From BTRF01 sp036986255 (GTDB lineage: Bacteria; Patescibacteriota; WWE3; 9FT-COMBO-53-11), in the NCBI GenBank assembly GCA_036986255.1, contig BTRF01000005.1, positions 1 through 20,004 on the forward strand: a DNA stretch of 20,004 bases, given 5' to 3'. Position 1 is the stretch's first letter, and each line of letters opens with the position of its first letter. This document shows, one piece after another, positions 6,518 to 15,500 of the stretch. The notes below the pieces were generated by a model. The model saw nothing but the letters and a program-made list of their open reading frames with translations, made no database searches and was not told where the DNA came from. The translations under genes were made by a program, and so were the position numbers.

Positions 6518-6526
6518 AGTTGAGTT

Positions 6527-7299
6527 ATGGCGGAGGCAAAGAGCAAAAAACAAACTGCAAGACTGACTATCCCTACTCCAGAAAAACTTCTGGAAGCGGG
6601 TGTTCATTTCGGCCATCTCAAGCGCCGCTGGCACCCCAAGATGGCTCCCTATATCTATACGGAAAAGGATGGCGTTCATGTTTTTGATCTGTTTAAAACG
6701 CAGGAACGGCTTAAAGAGGCGGCCTTGTTTCTTCGGGATGTTGCTGCAGGGGGAGGGAGCGTTCTCTTTGTGGGAACGAAGCGCCAAGCCCGCGAGATTA
6801 TTGAGAGGAGGCCCAGCGAGCAGACATTTTTTTCCTCACCGAGCGTTGGGTTGGGGGGCTTCTAACCAACTTCGACTCTGTTAAAAAGAATATCGGAAAA
6901 CTGGAAGAGCTCTCTCGCAAAGTCAAGGAAAAGGAGTTTTCCCACTACACCAAGAAGGAGCAGCTAATGATTCAGCGGAAGATCGCCAAGCTTGAGCGCC
7001 AAATTGGGGGCTTGCGGGGGATGACCAAGCTTCCCGAAGCTTTGGTCTTAGCGTCCGCCCGGAGCGAAGACATTGCCGCTCGGGAAGGCCGGCAGATGGG
7101 CATCCCCGTTGTAGCGATTGCGGACACAAATGCCGATCCCTCTTTGATTGATTACCTTATCCCGGGAAATGACGATTCGGCCGGCTCGATCGAGATAATT
7201 ATCAAGACGCTGGCGGACGCCGTGTCTGTAGCAAGTAAAAGCGGTAAAACTAGTAAAACTAGTAAAGGCAGTAAAGTCAGTGAAGGCAAAAAAGGATAA
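6527..7299 (+). CDS. rpsB: 30S ribosomal protein S2, interrupted by a 1-nt frameshift near 6808
   Basis: Universal small-subunit protein. The first segment (6527-6865 if read without a shift) has AGVHFGHLKRRWHPKMAPYI and VLFVGTKRQAREII, then diverges into unrelated residues and stops at 6863-6865. The remainder is in the -1 frame and resumes as EAQRADIFFLTERWVGGLLTNF, then KLERQIGGLRGMTKLPEAL and IPVVAIADTNADP...DYLIPGNDD, all S2 signatures, to the TAA at 7297-7299. Joined at 6806-6811 (AGGAGG), the product is about 257 aa, normal for S2. One missing G there would explain it. It ends in a low-complexity Ser-Lys tail. The protein is essential, so this is a sequence error, a true lesion or a recoding site. 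tsf starts 7 nt downstream. Confidence 0.93.
7234..7287 (+). repeat. 9-bp tandem repeat encoding the S2 tail
   Basis: Six codon-aligned units of AGTAAAACT-like sequence (AGTAAAAGC, GGTAAAACT, AGTAAAACT, AGTAAAGGC, AGTAAAGTC, AGTGAAGGC). They give the tail SKS-GKT-SKT-SKG-SKV-SEG before KKG and the stop. Confidence 0.88.
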
Positions 7300-7306
7300 G
7301 CTATAG

Positions 7307-7756
7307 ATGGTTGCTGCGGATCAGATCAAAAAACTGCGGGAGGAAACCCAAGCTCCGGTGATGGAGATTAAAAAAGCCCTGGAAGAGGCCGGTGGGGATG
7401 AAGGAGCGGTTCGGAAGATCCTCAAGGAAAAGGCATTGGTTCGGGCCGAGAAGAAAAAAGGCCGGGCCGCCGCGGAAGGAGCGGTCTTTTCTTATGTTCA
7501 TTCCGGATGCAAGGTGGGGGTTTTACTGGATCTCCGTTGCGAAACGGATTTTGTGGCGCGCACCGAGGTTTTTCAGAAGTTGGGGAGGGAGCTTTCTCTT
7601 CAAATAGCTTCGATGGATCCTCAGAGCGTGGAGGAACTTCTTGAGCAGGATTATATCCGCAACCCCGGCAAAAAGATTGCCGATTTGGTCGGAGAAGCCG
7701 CTGGAACGGTGGGAGAGAACATCAAGATTGAGAGATTTGCGAGATATGCGATCTGA
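7307..7756 (+). CDS. tsf: Elongation factor Ts, short form (149 aa)
   Basis: Guanine-nucleotide exchange factor for EF-Tu. The N-terminal UBA-like helix pair is clear (IKKLREETQAPVMEIKKALEEAGGDE). It is followed by AAAEGAVFSYVHSGCKVGVLLDLRCETDFVART with the CETDFVA signature, and a C-terminal GENIKIERFARY. Typical EF-Ts has about 280 residues with two core subdomains; this one has a single core, as in the short Thermus-type protein (about 196), and is shorter still. It starts 7 nt after rpsB with only a weak purine-rich upstream sequence. The next gene is frr; the usual pyrH between them is missing. Confidence 0.95.
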   Translation: MVAADQIKKLREETQAPVMEIKKALEEAGGDEGAVRKILKEKALVRAEKKKGRAAAEGAVFSYVHSGCKVGVLLDLRCETDFVARTEVFQKLGRELSLQIASMDPQSVEELLEQDYIRNPGKKIADLVGEAAGTVGENIKIERFARYAI

Positions 7757-7792
7757 CGTAAATTTTAGGCATTAGAGATTATTGAGAATCAG

Positions 7793-8326
7793 ATGGATGG
7801 ATTAGAACAGAAATTAGAAGAGGTCATCAGGACGCTTCAAACTGATTTGGCCACCTTTCGCACCGGTCGAGCTACCCCTTCCATGATTGAAGATTTGGAG
7901 GTGGAGGTTTATGACTCTCGAATGCTTCTTAAAGAGCTTGCCGCTATTACTGCTCCCGAACCGCGGCAGATTCTCGTTAGTCCTTGGGATAAGGCCGTTA
8001 TAGTTGAGATTGAAAAGGCGCTGCGGGCTAAAGGTTTTAGCCCGGTGGTGGAGGGGGATTTCTTGCGGGTGGTCCTTCCTTCTTTGACCGGCGAGGAGAG
8101 AGAGAAAGTAATGCGTGAAGTTGGCGAGCGGGCGGAGGAGGCCAAGATTGCGCTCCGTTTGGTGCGCCGTGAGGCGGTGGAAAAAGTTGAAGCAGCCGAG
8201 AAGAGCAAGGAGATTTCGGAGGATGATGAATTTGTCCAAAAGAAGAAGATAGATGAGCTAACTGAGGAGTTTAATAAGAAAATAGATCAAGTTTCTCAGG
8301 AGAAACAGACCCAGATAGAACTCTAG
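7793..8326 (+). CDS. frr: Ribosome recycling factor (177 aa)
   Basis: Splits post-termination ribosomes together with EF-G. The family pattern runs through the whole length: FRTGRATPSMIEDLEVEVYD near the N-terminus, ILVSPWDKAVIVEIEKAL, DFLRVVLPSLTGEEREKV, EAKIALRLVRREAVEKV, and a C-terminal helix rich in charged residues. The usual RNIRRDA is RLVRREA here. Length is close to the usual 185. The start is ATG 7793, 36 nt after tsf, with no clear Shine-Dalgarno. It is part of the rpsB-tsf-frr-rseP block. Confidence 0.96.
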   Translation: MDGLEQKLEEVIRTLQTDLATFRTGRATPSMIEDLEVEVYDSRMLLKELAAITAPEPRQILVSPWDKAVIVEIEKALRAKGFSPVVEGDFLRVVLPSLTGEEREKVMREVGERAEEAKIALRLVRREAVEKVEAAEKSKEISEDDEFVQKKKIDELTEEFNKKIDQVSQEKQTQIEL

Positions 8327-8330
8327 TACA

Positions 8331-8336
8331 TATAAA
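8331..8336 (+). promoter_or_regulatory. Putative -10 box upstream of rseP
   Basis: TATAAA ends 7 nt before the rseP ATG, in the 17-nt gap after frr. There is no Shine-Dalgarno, and the ATAAACT core resembles the one before folD (3165-3171). Could give a leaderless rseP transcript. Confidence 0.35.
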
Positions 8337-8343
8337 CTATTCT

Positions 8344-9390
8344 ATGGATATACTAAGTCTCGTTAGATTTATACTGCTTCTTTCAATCTTAATCTTTGTT
8401 CACGAGGGTGGGCATTTTTTGATGGCCAAGCTCTCCGGCGTAAAAGTTGAGGAGTTTGGCTTTGGGCTTCCCCCCCGCCTTTGGGGCAAGCGGGTTGGAG
8501 GTACAATCTACTCTTTGAACCTTCTTCCCATCGGCGGTTTTGTTCGCATGAAGGGTGAGATGGGGGAGACTTTGGGTTTTGGAAGCTCAGATTCGTTTGC
8601 CGTCCAAAGCAAGGTGAAGCGGGTGCTGATAGTAGGGGCGGGAGTCTTGGGGAATCTTGTTTTAGCCTGGATTATTTTCTCGGTCTTGGCCGGTTTGGGG
8701 ACTTCCGTACCGGCCGGCAAGGTTCTCGTTCAGGAGGTGAGAAAGGATTCTCCGGCCGCCGTCGCTGGCATCTCCGCAGGAGATTTCATCCTCTCTTTTG
8801 AAGGGAAGAAGACGGAAACGGCCGAGGCGCTGTCCCAAATTACCCGGGAGAACCTGGGTCAGGCCTCGGTTTTGGAGGTGGAGAGCGGCGGTCAAATCGG
8901 GTCCGTTATCGTGATCCCTCGAGCCGACCCTCCGGAAGGCGAGGGATCTTTGGGGGTCATAATTATCAGCGCCGTTAAGGAAACGCAGGTTTCTTTTTGG
9001 AGGGCCCCGTTTTCGGGCTTGGTCTATACTTTTCAGGCCTTGGGAGATATGGTGGGGGGGTTTGGACGGATACTGGTTAACCTTTTCCGGGGGGTCGAAG
9101 TTCAGGTGGGAGGGCCGGTGGCGATCTACGCTCTGACTGAGATGTACGCGAGCGGCGGCCTGAAGATTTTTGCCCAGTTTACCGCCCTCCTTTCTCTTAA
9201 TTTGGTGGTTTTGAACCTTCTGCCCATCCCGGCCCTGGACGGAGGGAGGATTCTCTTTATTGCGCTGGAAGCAATTCGGCGCAAGAAGCTCTCACCCAGG
9301 GTGGAGCAGATGATCAACTCCCTTGGCTTTGCTTTTCTCCTTTTACTGATTGCCCTGATCACTCTCCGCGACATTCAAACCTTTTTTTAA
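8344..9390 (+). CDS. rseP: RseP-like site-2 protease, M50 zinc metalloprotease (348 aa)
   Basis: Membrane-embedded protease that cleaves transmembrane segments of regulatory proteins. The first helix carries the zinc motif HEGGH (His20, Glu21, His24), followed by the GFGLPPRLWG and NLLPIGGFVRMKGE signatures. A second helix (VLIVGAGVLGNLVLAWIIFSVLAGL) comes next. A single PDZ domain follows (KVLVQEVRKDSPAAVAGISAGD and onward); E. coli RseP has two. The C-terminal helices hold LNLVVLNLLPIPALDGGRIL, with the LDG zinc ligand. Its place after frr and before proS is the ancestral order, but here two giant surface genes intervene before proS. It is a candidate partner for the membrane-tethered regulator encoded directly downstream. 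The stop codon is inside a palindrome. Confidence 0.96.
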   Translation: MDILSLVRFILLLSILIFVHEGGHFLMAKLSGVKVEEFGFGLPPRLWGKRVGGTIYSLNLLPIGGFVRMKGEMGETLGFGSSDSFAVQSKVKRVLIVGAGVLGNLVLAWIIFSVLAGLGTSVPAGKVLVQEVRKDSPAAVAGISAGDFILSFEGKKTETAEALSQITRENLGQASVLEVESGGQIGSVIVIPRADPPEGEGSLGVIIISAVKETQVSFWRAPFSGLVYTFQALGDMVGGFGRILVNLFRGVEVQVGGPVAIYALTEMYASGGLKIFAQFTALLSLNLVVLNLLPIPALDGGRILFIALEAIRRKKLSPRVEQMINSLGFAFLLLLIALITLRDIQTFF

Positions 9391-9404
9391 CCCTGGGGGT
9401 TAAA
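9386..9404. repeat. TTAACCC palindrome at the left edge of the surface module
   Basis: TTTAACCC-TGG-GGGTTAAA, an 8-bp perfect inverted repeat overlapping the rseP stop codon. The T-run precedes rather than follows the hairpin on the + strand, so it is not a forward intrinsic terminator. Confidence 0.75.
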
Positions 9405-9413
9405 GGTCTGTAC

Positions 9414-9443
9414 TTGCAAACCACCTGTTAAAACTGCTAATTT
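9414..9443 (+). promoter_or_regulatory. Weak promoter candidate for the HTH-surface gene
   Basis: TTGCAA (9414-9419), 18-nt spacer, TAATTT (9438-9443); an alternative -10 is TATAGT (9443-9448) without a matching -35. Either would leave a leader of about 50 nt containing the 9464-9493 inverted repeat. Confidence 0.35.
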
Positions 9444-9463
9444 ATAGTGTAGCTTAGAAAACT

Positions 9464-9493
9464 TTTAATTTGCCGTAGTTGTGGCAAATTAAA
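9464..9493. promoter_or_regulatory. Perfect 11-bp inverted repeat just upstream of the HTH-surface gene
   Basis: TTTAATTTGCC - GTAGTTGT - GGCAAATTAAA, 11 nt before the ATG at 9505. Possible operator for the gene's own MerR-type domains, or an RNA hairpin that limits translation. No Shine-Dalgarno is visible between it and the start. Confidence 0.6.
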
Positions 9494-9504
9494 GCCCTGC
9501 CTAA

Positions 9505-12500
9505 ATGAATAACAAACTGCCTGATCTAAGCGATAGAGATAAGCTCTACACGATATCCGAAGCCGCTCGGGTATTAGGGGTTCACCCATCCACCCTTCGC
9601 CTTTGGGAAAACCATGGTTTAGTTACTCCTCACAGAACTCCAGGAGGAGATCGAAGATATACTCTGGGCGATCTCCAGAGCCTTCTCAGTAAGAAGACAG
9701 ACGGCCGCCGCAAGGAGAACGGAGGAGGTACTCCCGCCGGGGAGAAGCTTTACACCGTTTCCGAAGCCGCCCGGCTTCTTGGTACTCACCCATCCACCCT
9801 TCGCCTTTGGGAAGATCAGGGCCACATCCGTGCTCTTAGAACGCCCGGCGGAGATAGGAGATTCAAGTTAGAGCACCTTGAAGCGCTTATCACGGCGAAG
9901 CCGGGACAAGGTTCTCGAGCACAGCGAGACGGTCATCGCAAGCAGCCGTCTACGCTTGGTCCACCTAAGGTACCTAACCTCGCTTTTTCCAAGGTTCCGG
10001 TAAGATCCGCGGAGCACTATCGGCCCGCTCCCAGAGCTCGAAGATTAGCCGTTAGAGGGATCGTTTTTGGTTTGGCATTGGTTTTGGTTGGATTTGCGTG
10101 GGCAGGGACGCCCCAATTAACTAAAGAGCGAATTAAGCGGGTATTCTCTCCAGGTCCGATCCAGCCCATCGTTGACGTTAATGATGCACTAGGGTATAAG
10201 ATTGAGGACGATTCTGTAGTTGGCTTGGTGGTAAAATTCCCGCTCGAAGCCCAAAGGACGGCCGTTGATTTTTTGCGCGTGACCGGCGACGCTTTGCTTA
10301 AAACATCGCGCTTTTTAGGTACGGTGTTTTTTGGCGAGAGTACCGACTACTTCATCACTCCCTTGGGCAGAGCATCGCTTAAGAACATCGTGGCGGAGGG
10401 GATTGAATCGGTCTCGATTTCCTCCTCAACGATTACCGTTTCCCAGCTTAATGTTGAGGACCTGGTTGTTTCGGGGACATCGGTAGGCGGGGCTGGTGGA
10501 GGCGGTCCGGCGGCGGGGGGAGATGCAGATACCCTGGAGGGAGAGGGAGGGAGTTACTATCTCTCCTGGTCCAGCTTCACCGGTACTCCAGTGGTTCTTT
10601 CTTCTTTGGAGGGGGTCTCCAATGATGGAGGAAACATTGATTTTATTGCCGGATCAAACATCATCATCACCCCCGATGATGGAGCCAATACCATTACGAT
10701 CGCCTCCTCGGCAGGATCCGATGCCGATACCCTTGATGGTCTTGATTCCCTCTCCTTCCTCCGCTCAGACGCTTCGGATAGCTTTACCTCCGGGACTCTG
10801 ACCTTCAATAGTTCGACTGTGCTCACTATAAACGCCGGAGCAACCCTGGATGTCTCCCTGGGGACTTTGACCCTGGCCGCAAACCAGATTGATGAGTCGA
10901 GGGTTGCTGGGGAAATAGAATCCGTAAGCGCAGGATCTGGCCTTTCTGGAGGAGGGGCATCGGGATCGGTTATTCTCTCCCACTCCGATACTTCTTCCCA
11001 AGCGTCAATTGACAACTCAAACGGCATGGTTATCCAAGATATAGCTTTGGACGCCTTTGGGCATCTCACCGCTCTTGGAACGGCCGATCTTGACATCCGT
11101 TACTACACCGAAACCGAAACCGATACCTTACTCGGCGCTCAAGACGCCCTCTCGGAGATGGGAGACGCCACCATCACGCTCGCTGAGTCCGGAGATTATC
11201 TTAGATTCAGCGGAGCGGCTTGGGCGGACGTAACTGTCTCCCAAATCTTGACCGATCTCTTAGCAGTTGATGGAGCAGGTTCTGGTCTTGACGCGGACCT
11301 CTTGGATGGTCAGACGGGAACCTACTACACCGACCTGGACAACCAAGCAGGTACATGCACCGGATGCCTCTCCACCACCGAAATCGATGAGTCCACCTTC
11401 ACCGGCCTAAACGCCGCCAACATCGATGATGTCTACCTTTTCAATAACGGCGATACTGCCACCGGAAGCTACACTTTTGATGATGATGTCACCCTCGGTC
11501 TCACCTCCGTTGATACTCTCGTAATCAACGCTCTGGTCTCGTCGAACATTATCCCCATCGACAACACCAGAGACCTGGGATCGGCCGGAACCCGATGGAG
11601 CAATGTCTTTGCCGACGAGATCAACGCCACCACCATCGTGGGAACGATCTCTGGGGGAGAGACGACCTCCTCCGACTGGAGGATCAACTCCGATAACGCT
11701 ACCGCCGATCTGGAAGACGCCACCATCACATTTGACCGAGGAACTGTCTCCCCCAACGGGGTTTTGCGGTGGGACTCCACCCTCGACCGATACCGGTTTG
11801 AATCATTCCCCCTTTATCTTGACGATCAGCTCGTCTCCGGCGTCACAACCGGCACGGCCCCCTTCATCATTGCCTCCACTACCCTGGCTGCCAACCTCAA
11901 TGCTGATCTTTTGGACAGCTTAACCTCGGATGACTTCCTCCGGTCAAATGCATCAGACAGCTTTACAACCGGAACCTTAACCTTTAATGCAGGAACCATC
12001 CTGGATGTCTCGCTAGCTACTTTGACCCTTGCGGCTAACCAAATTGCATGGGACAGGGTCTCCAAGACCGGATCTTCCTTGGCCGATCTTCTTACCCGGT
12101 CGGCCGGAGATCTCTCCTCCGGGAACCTTAGCATCGCCCGTCTTCCCACCGGCGGGGATTGGAACCTCACCACCGACCTGACCATAGAAGCCTCCACCTT
12201 CTTTGCGGGAGCAACGGGCGGGACCTACTCCGGAAGAGTTGGGATTGGGACAGCAACGCCTGGAGTTGCCTTGGATGTTGCCGGGGGATCAATCCGAACC
12301 GACAGCCAGCTCATCTCCACGGTGGTTACGGGAACTGCCCCGCTCTCCATCGCCTCAACCTCCTTGGTCACCAACCTCAACGTCGATTCTCTCGACTCTT
12401 TGGACTCTACCCAGTTACTAAGATCAGACGCCTCGGACAATTACACCACCGGGACTTTGACTCTCGATGTTGGGGCCACCCTTGACATCAACGGAAACAT

Positions 12501-15500
12501 GGCTTGGGGAGGGGCGGCGGTAACGGAGGGTTTGAATATGGCCAATAATGTCATCACCAACATCGGTGTTGCAGGAACTAGCTTTAATTCTTCGGGGGAT
12601 CTAACTTTAACTGGGGATCTGACCGTCAACGGAGGAGAGCTCTTCCTCACTCCCATCGCCTCGTCCGGATCAACAACCGAAGGGACGATCTATTTTGACT
12701 CTACCAACTCAAGACTCTATGTCTATCAGTCAGGAGCGTTCCAAGAGCTGACCACGGGCCTTTCCAAATACTCCGCCGACGACGCCGCCCTCGCCAACGA
12801 AAACTACATTCAGATCGCCCATAACCAAGCCACCAATGATCTTGCCCTCACAGCTTGGTATTATGATTCAATTCTTAGCCAGTGGAGAACTGTCGAAAAC
12901 TTTACGACCATCATCAAGCAAGCCCTCCAAAACGAGTTCGATGATGCCCCAAGCGGAGCCAAGGTAAGGACCGAAACTTCCCTAACCGCTGTCCAGCTGC
13001 AACAAGCTATAGATTTTGGCACGGGGGCGGACGGGGCAATTATCGTAGCCGCTAATAAGAACATCAACACCGACGACATGATAGCGGGAAGATCTTGCCC
13101 AGATGGGGGAGATGCGGTTAATTACAGTATTACTGTTTTATCTGCTAGTTCCGCAACCCTTTCTACTATCCCCAACTCTGGATGTCTAGCAGTGGGGGAT
13201 GAGGTACTTCTTATCAATTTACAAGGTACTGCGACCGCATTCGTTAATGTAGGAAATCACGAAAACTTAAGGATAGCAAGTATAAGCAGTAACGTTGTGT
13301 CATTTACCTCATCAAAGACCAAATACTATGGAGACAACGCTAGTGACGATACGAACATAGGCACCGCCGCCAGTAATCAAAGAGTAATGCTTCAGAGAGT
13401 TCCGAACTACACGAACGTAACTGTGAATTCTGGTTTCACCCTCCGAAGCAGCACTTGGAACAACGTCAAAGGCGGGGTGGTTTTCTTTAGGGCGGCTGGT
13501 ACGGTATCCGTAGCCGGTCAAATAGGTAGCAGTGATGGCTACGCGGGCGGGGCAGGTGCTCCGGGGCCAAACATGAATAACGGTTACAACGGAGTTGGTA
13601 CCAATGCCCAAAGCGTACAAGGCGGTGCGGCTAACACCGGTGGGGGTGGGGGCGGGATTTATAATGTTGGTAAGGGAGGCGGAGGCGGCTCTTTTGGAAC
13701 ATCCGGCACATCAAGCTCCAGCGGAACGAGCGCCGGAAACACTTACGGCGTTGCGGACCTTTCTAAGGTATTTCTTGGCTCCGGAGGTGGTGGAGGTGCT
13801 AGCTATGTAGATGGTTCTGGAAGCGGAAATGGTGGGGCAGGAGGGACCGCCGGCGGGATAGTTACCATTGAAGCTTCCAATGTTACTGTTACAGGGAGTA
13901 TAAGATCCAACGGTGGCAATGGAGCAAGCGGAGTTACTCATGGCGCTGGTGGGGGCGGCGCTTCAGGCGGGTCAATAAAACTTGTGGGGGATACATTAAA
14001 CTTAGGAACAAACTTGGTAACAGCGACCGGTGGAGGCGGGGGAACTGGCTATGCCGGTCAAAACGGCGGAAGTGGTGGTGCCGGACGAATCGCTCTCTTC
14101 TACACAACCTCACTCTCAGCTACTACAAACCCGACAGCCAACACAGCCCAAATAGGATTCTACCTCTATGGTCTTTATCATTCCAAAGCTATCCCCACCT
14201 CAAACTCAATCGCGCTGGACAGCCTGCGCTGGGAAGCGAGCCTTCCCGCCAACACTACGGTTTCTCTCCAAACAAGAACCGGTGACTCCGCCGATTCGAC
14301 TGATGGCACATGGGAGTCTTGGAAACCCTTCACAGCGACTACTAACTATTTACTTCTGGAATCAGCAGATACTCATACCAACTGGGTCGGAACTAACGCT
14401 ACCGTGGCCGAAGGAGACGTAACGCGCAATGTTGATTACTTTGAAGACGAGGACGAACCAACGGTAACCAACCTCACCAAGGTTACCTCTTCAACCAACG
14501 GAGGGTACGCCGAAGCAACCATCTCCTCAACCGATATATTAAGCTACGACTACATTACCCTTTGGGTTAGAGCGAGCCAGGCGGGCACTACTCTTCGCTT
14601 TGGGTTTGGGGAAGCAGCGGCCACTGAGCAGACCGAAACAATTGCAATAGATGTTTCAAACACCTGGCAGAAGGTCTACTGGGATTTGAGCGATGTTGCG
14701 GGAACGGCTCGAGACGCCGTTACTAAGTTGCGAATCACTAACCTCACCACATCTTCAAACACCTTCTACATTGACAACATCCGGGCGGAAAAGCTCATGG
14801 CTGTTTCCGCAGGGACTAAGATTACCTCCACCCCGCAAAACTACATCCAATACAGGGCAATTTTGACCACCACCAATACCAACAATATTCCTCGTCTTGA
14901 AAACGTTTCTTTGGTCTACAATTCCGGCTACCGAGTTCAACAGCCAGACAACAACACGGTGAGGTTATACAACTTCACCGGCGAGACCCAAAATGTCCGG
15001 TTGGAGGCGATTGTCTTTGGAGCTGACCTTGCGGAGTGGTATCCGGTTGACGATCTGTCAATTGAGGCCGGGGATGTGATTTCGATCTTAGGGGAAAATG
15101 ATGGGGCGGGGGTACCGAAGGTCAGAAAGTCATCAGTGATTAGCGACCGGGGAACAATTGGGATCATCTCGACCAAAGCGGGAATGGAGCTGGGAATCCC
15201 AAGGGACGATAGGAGATTGGTTGGTCTATCCGGCCGAGTCCCGGTCAAGATTGCTCCGGATTCAGCTCCCATCCAAGCCGGGGACCTCCTCACATCTTCG
15301 GGGACCTATCCTGGGATGGCCGCAAAAGCTGCAAGTCCGGGATTCATTGTGGCTAAGGCTTTTGATAACTGGTTGCCCGATTCTGGAACTGACAAGATTT
15401 CAGCGTTCATCAATATCTCCTGGGCCGACCCATCAGTTCTTATTGACCAAGATGGGGATGTAGCCCAAATAGTGGACAGCGAACAGCCGGCAGTTGATGG

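Noticed and set aside
6826..6833. T7 run in rpsB as a -1 slippery site with the AGGAGG upstream as a stimulator (dnaX-like)
   Set aside because: Conserved S2 residues (EAQRAD) are already encoded in the -1 frame before the T-run, so the shift must occur earlier, at 6806-6811. P-site and A-site re-pairing at A TTT TTT would also be imperfect.
6923..7129. Minus-strand open frame opposite rpsB
   Set aside because: Shadow of a strongly conserved + strand gene; no RBS or recognisable protein.
9384..9404. TTTAACCC/GGGTTAAA as a rho-independent terminator of rseP
   Set aside because: The T-run precedes the hairpin on the + strand and no T-run follows it. The same kind of palindrome occurs inside coding DNA.
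10557..11096. 179-codon minus-strand open frame opposite the surface repeats
   Set aside because: Repeat-rich Ser/Thr/Asp coding DNA generates long open frames on the other strand; the peptide is low complexity and has no start signals.
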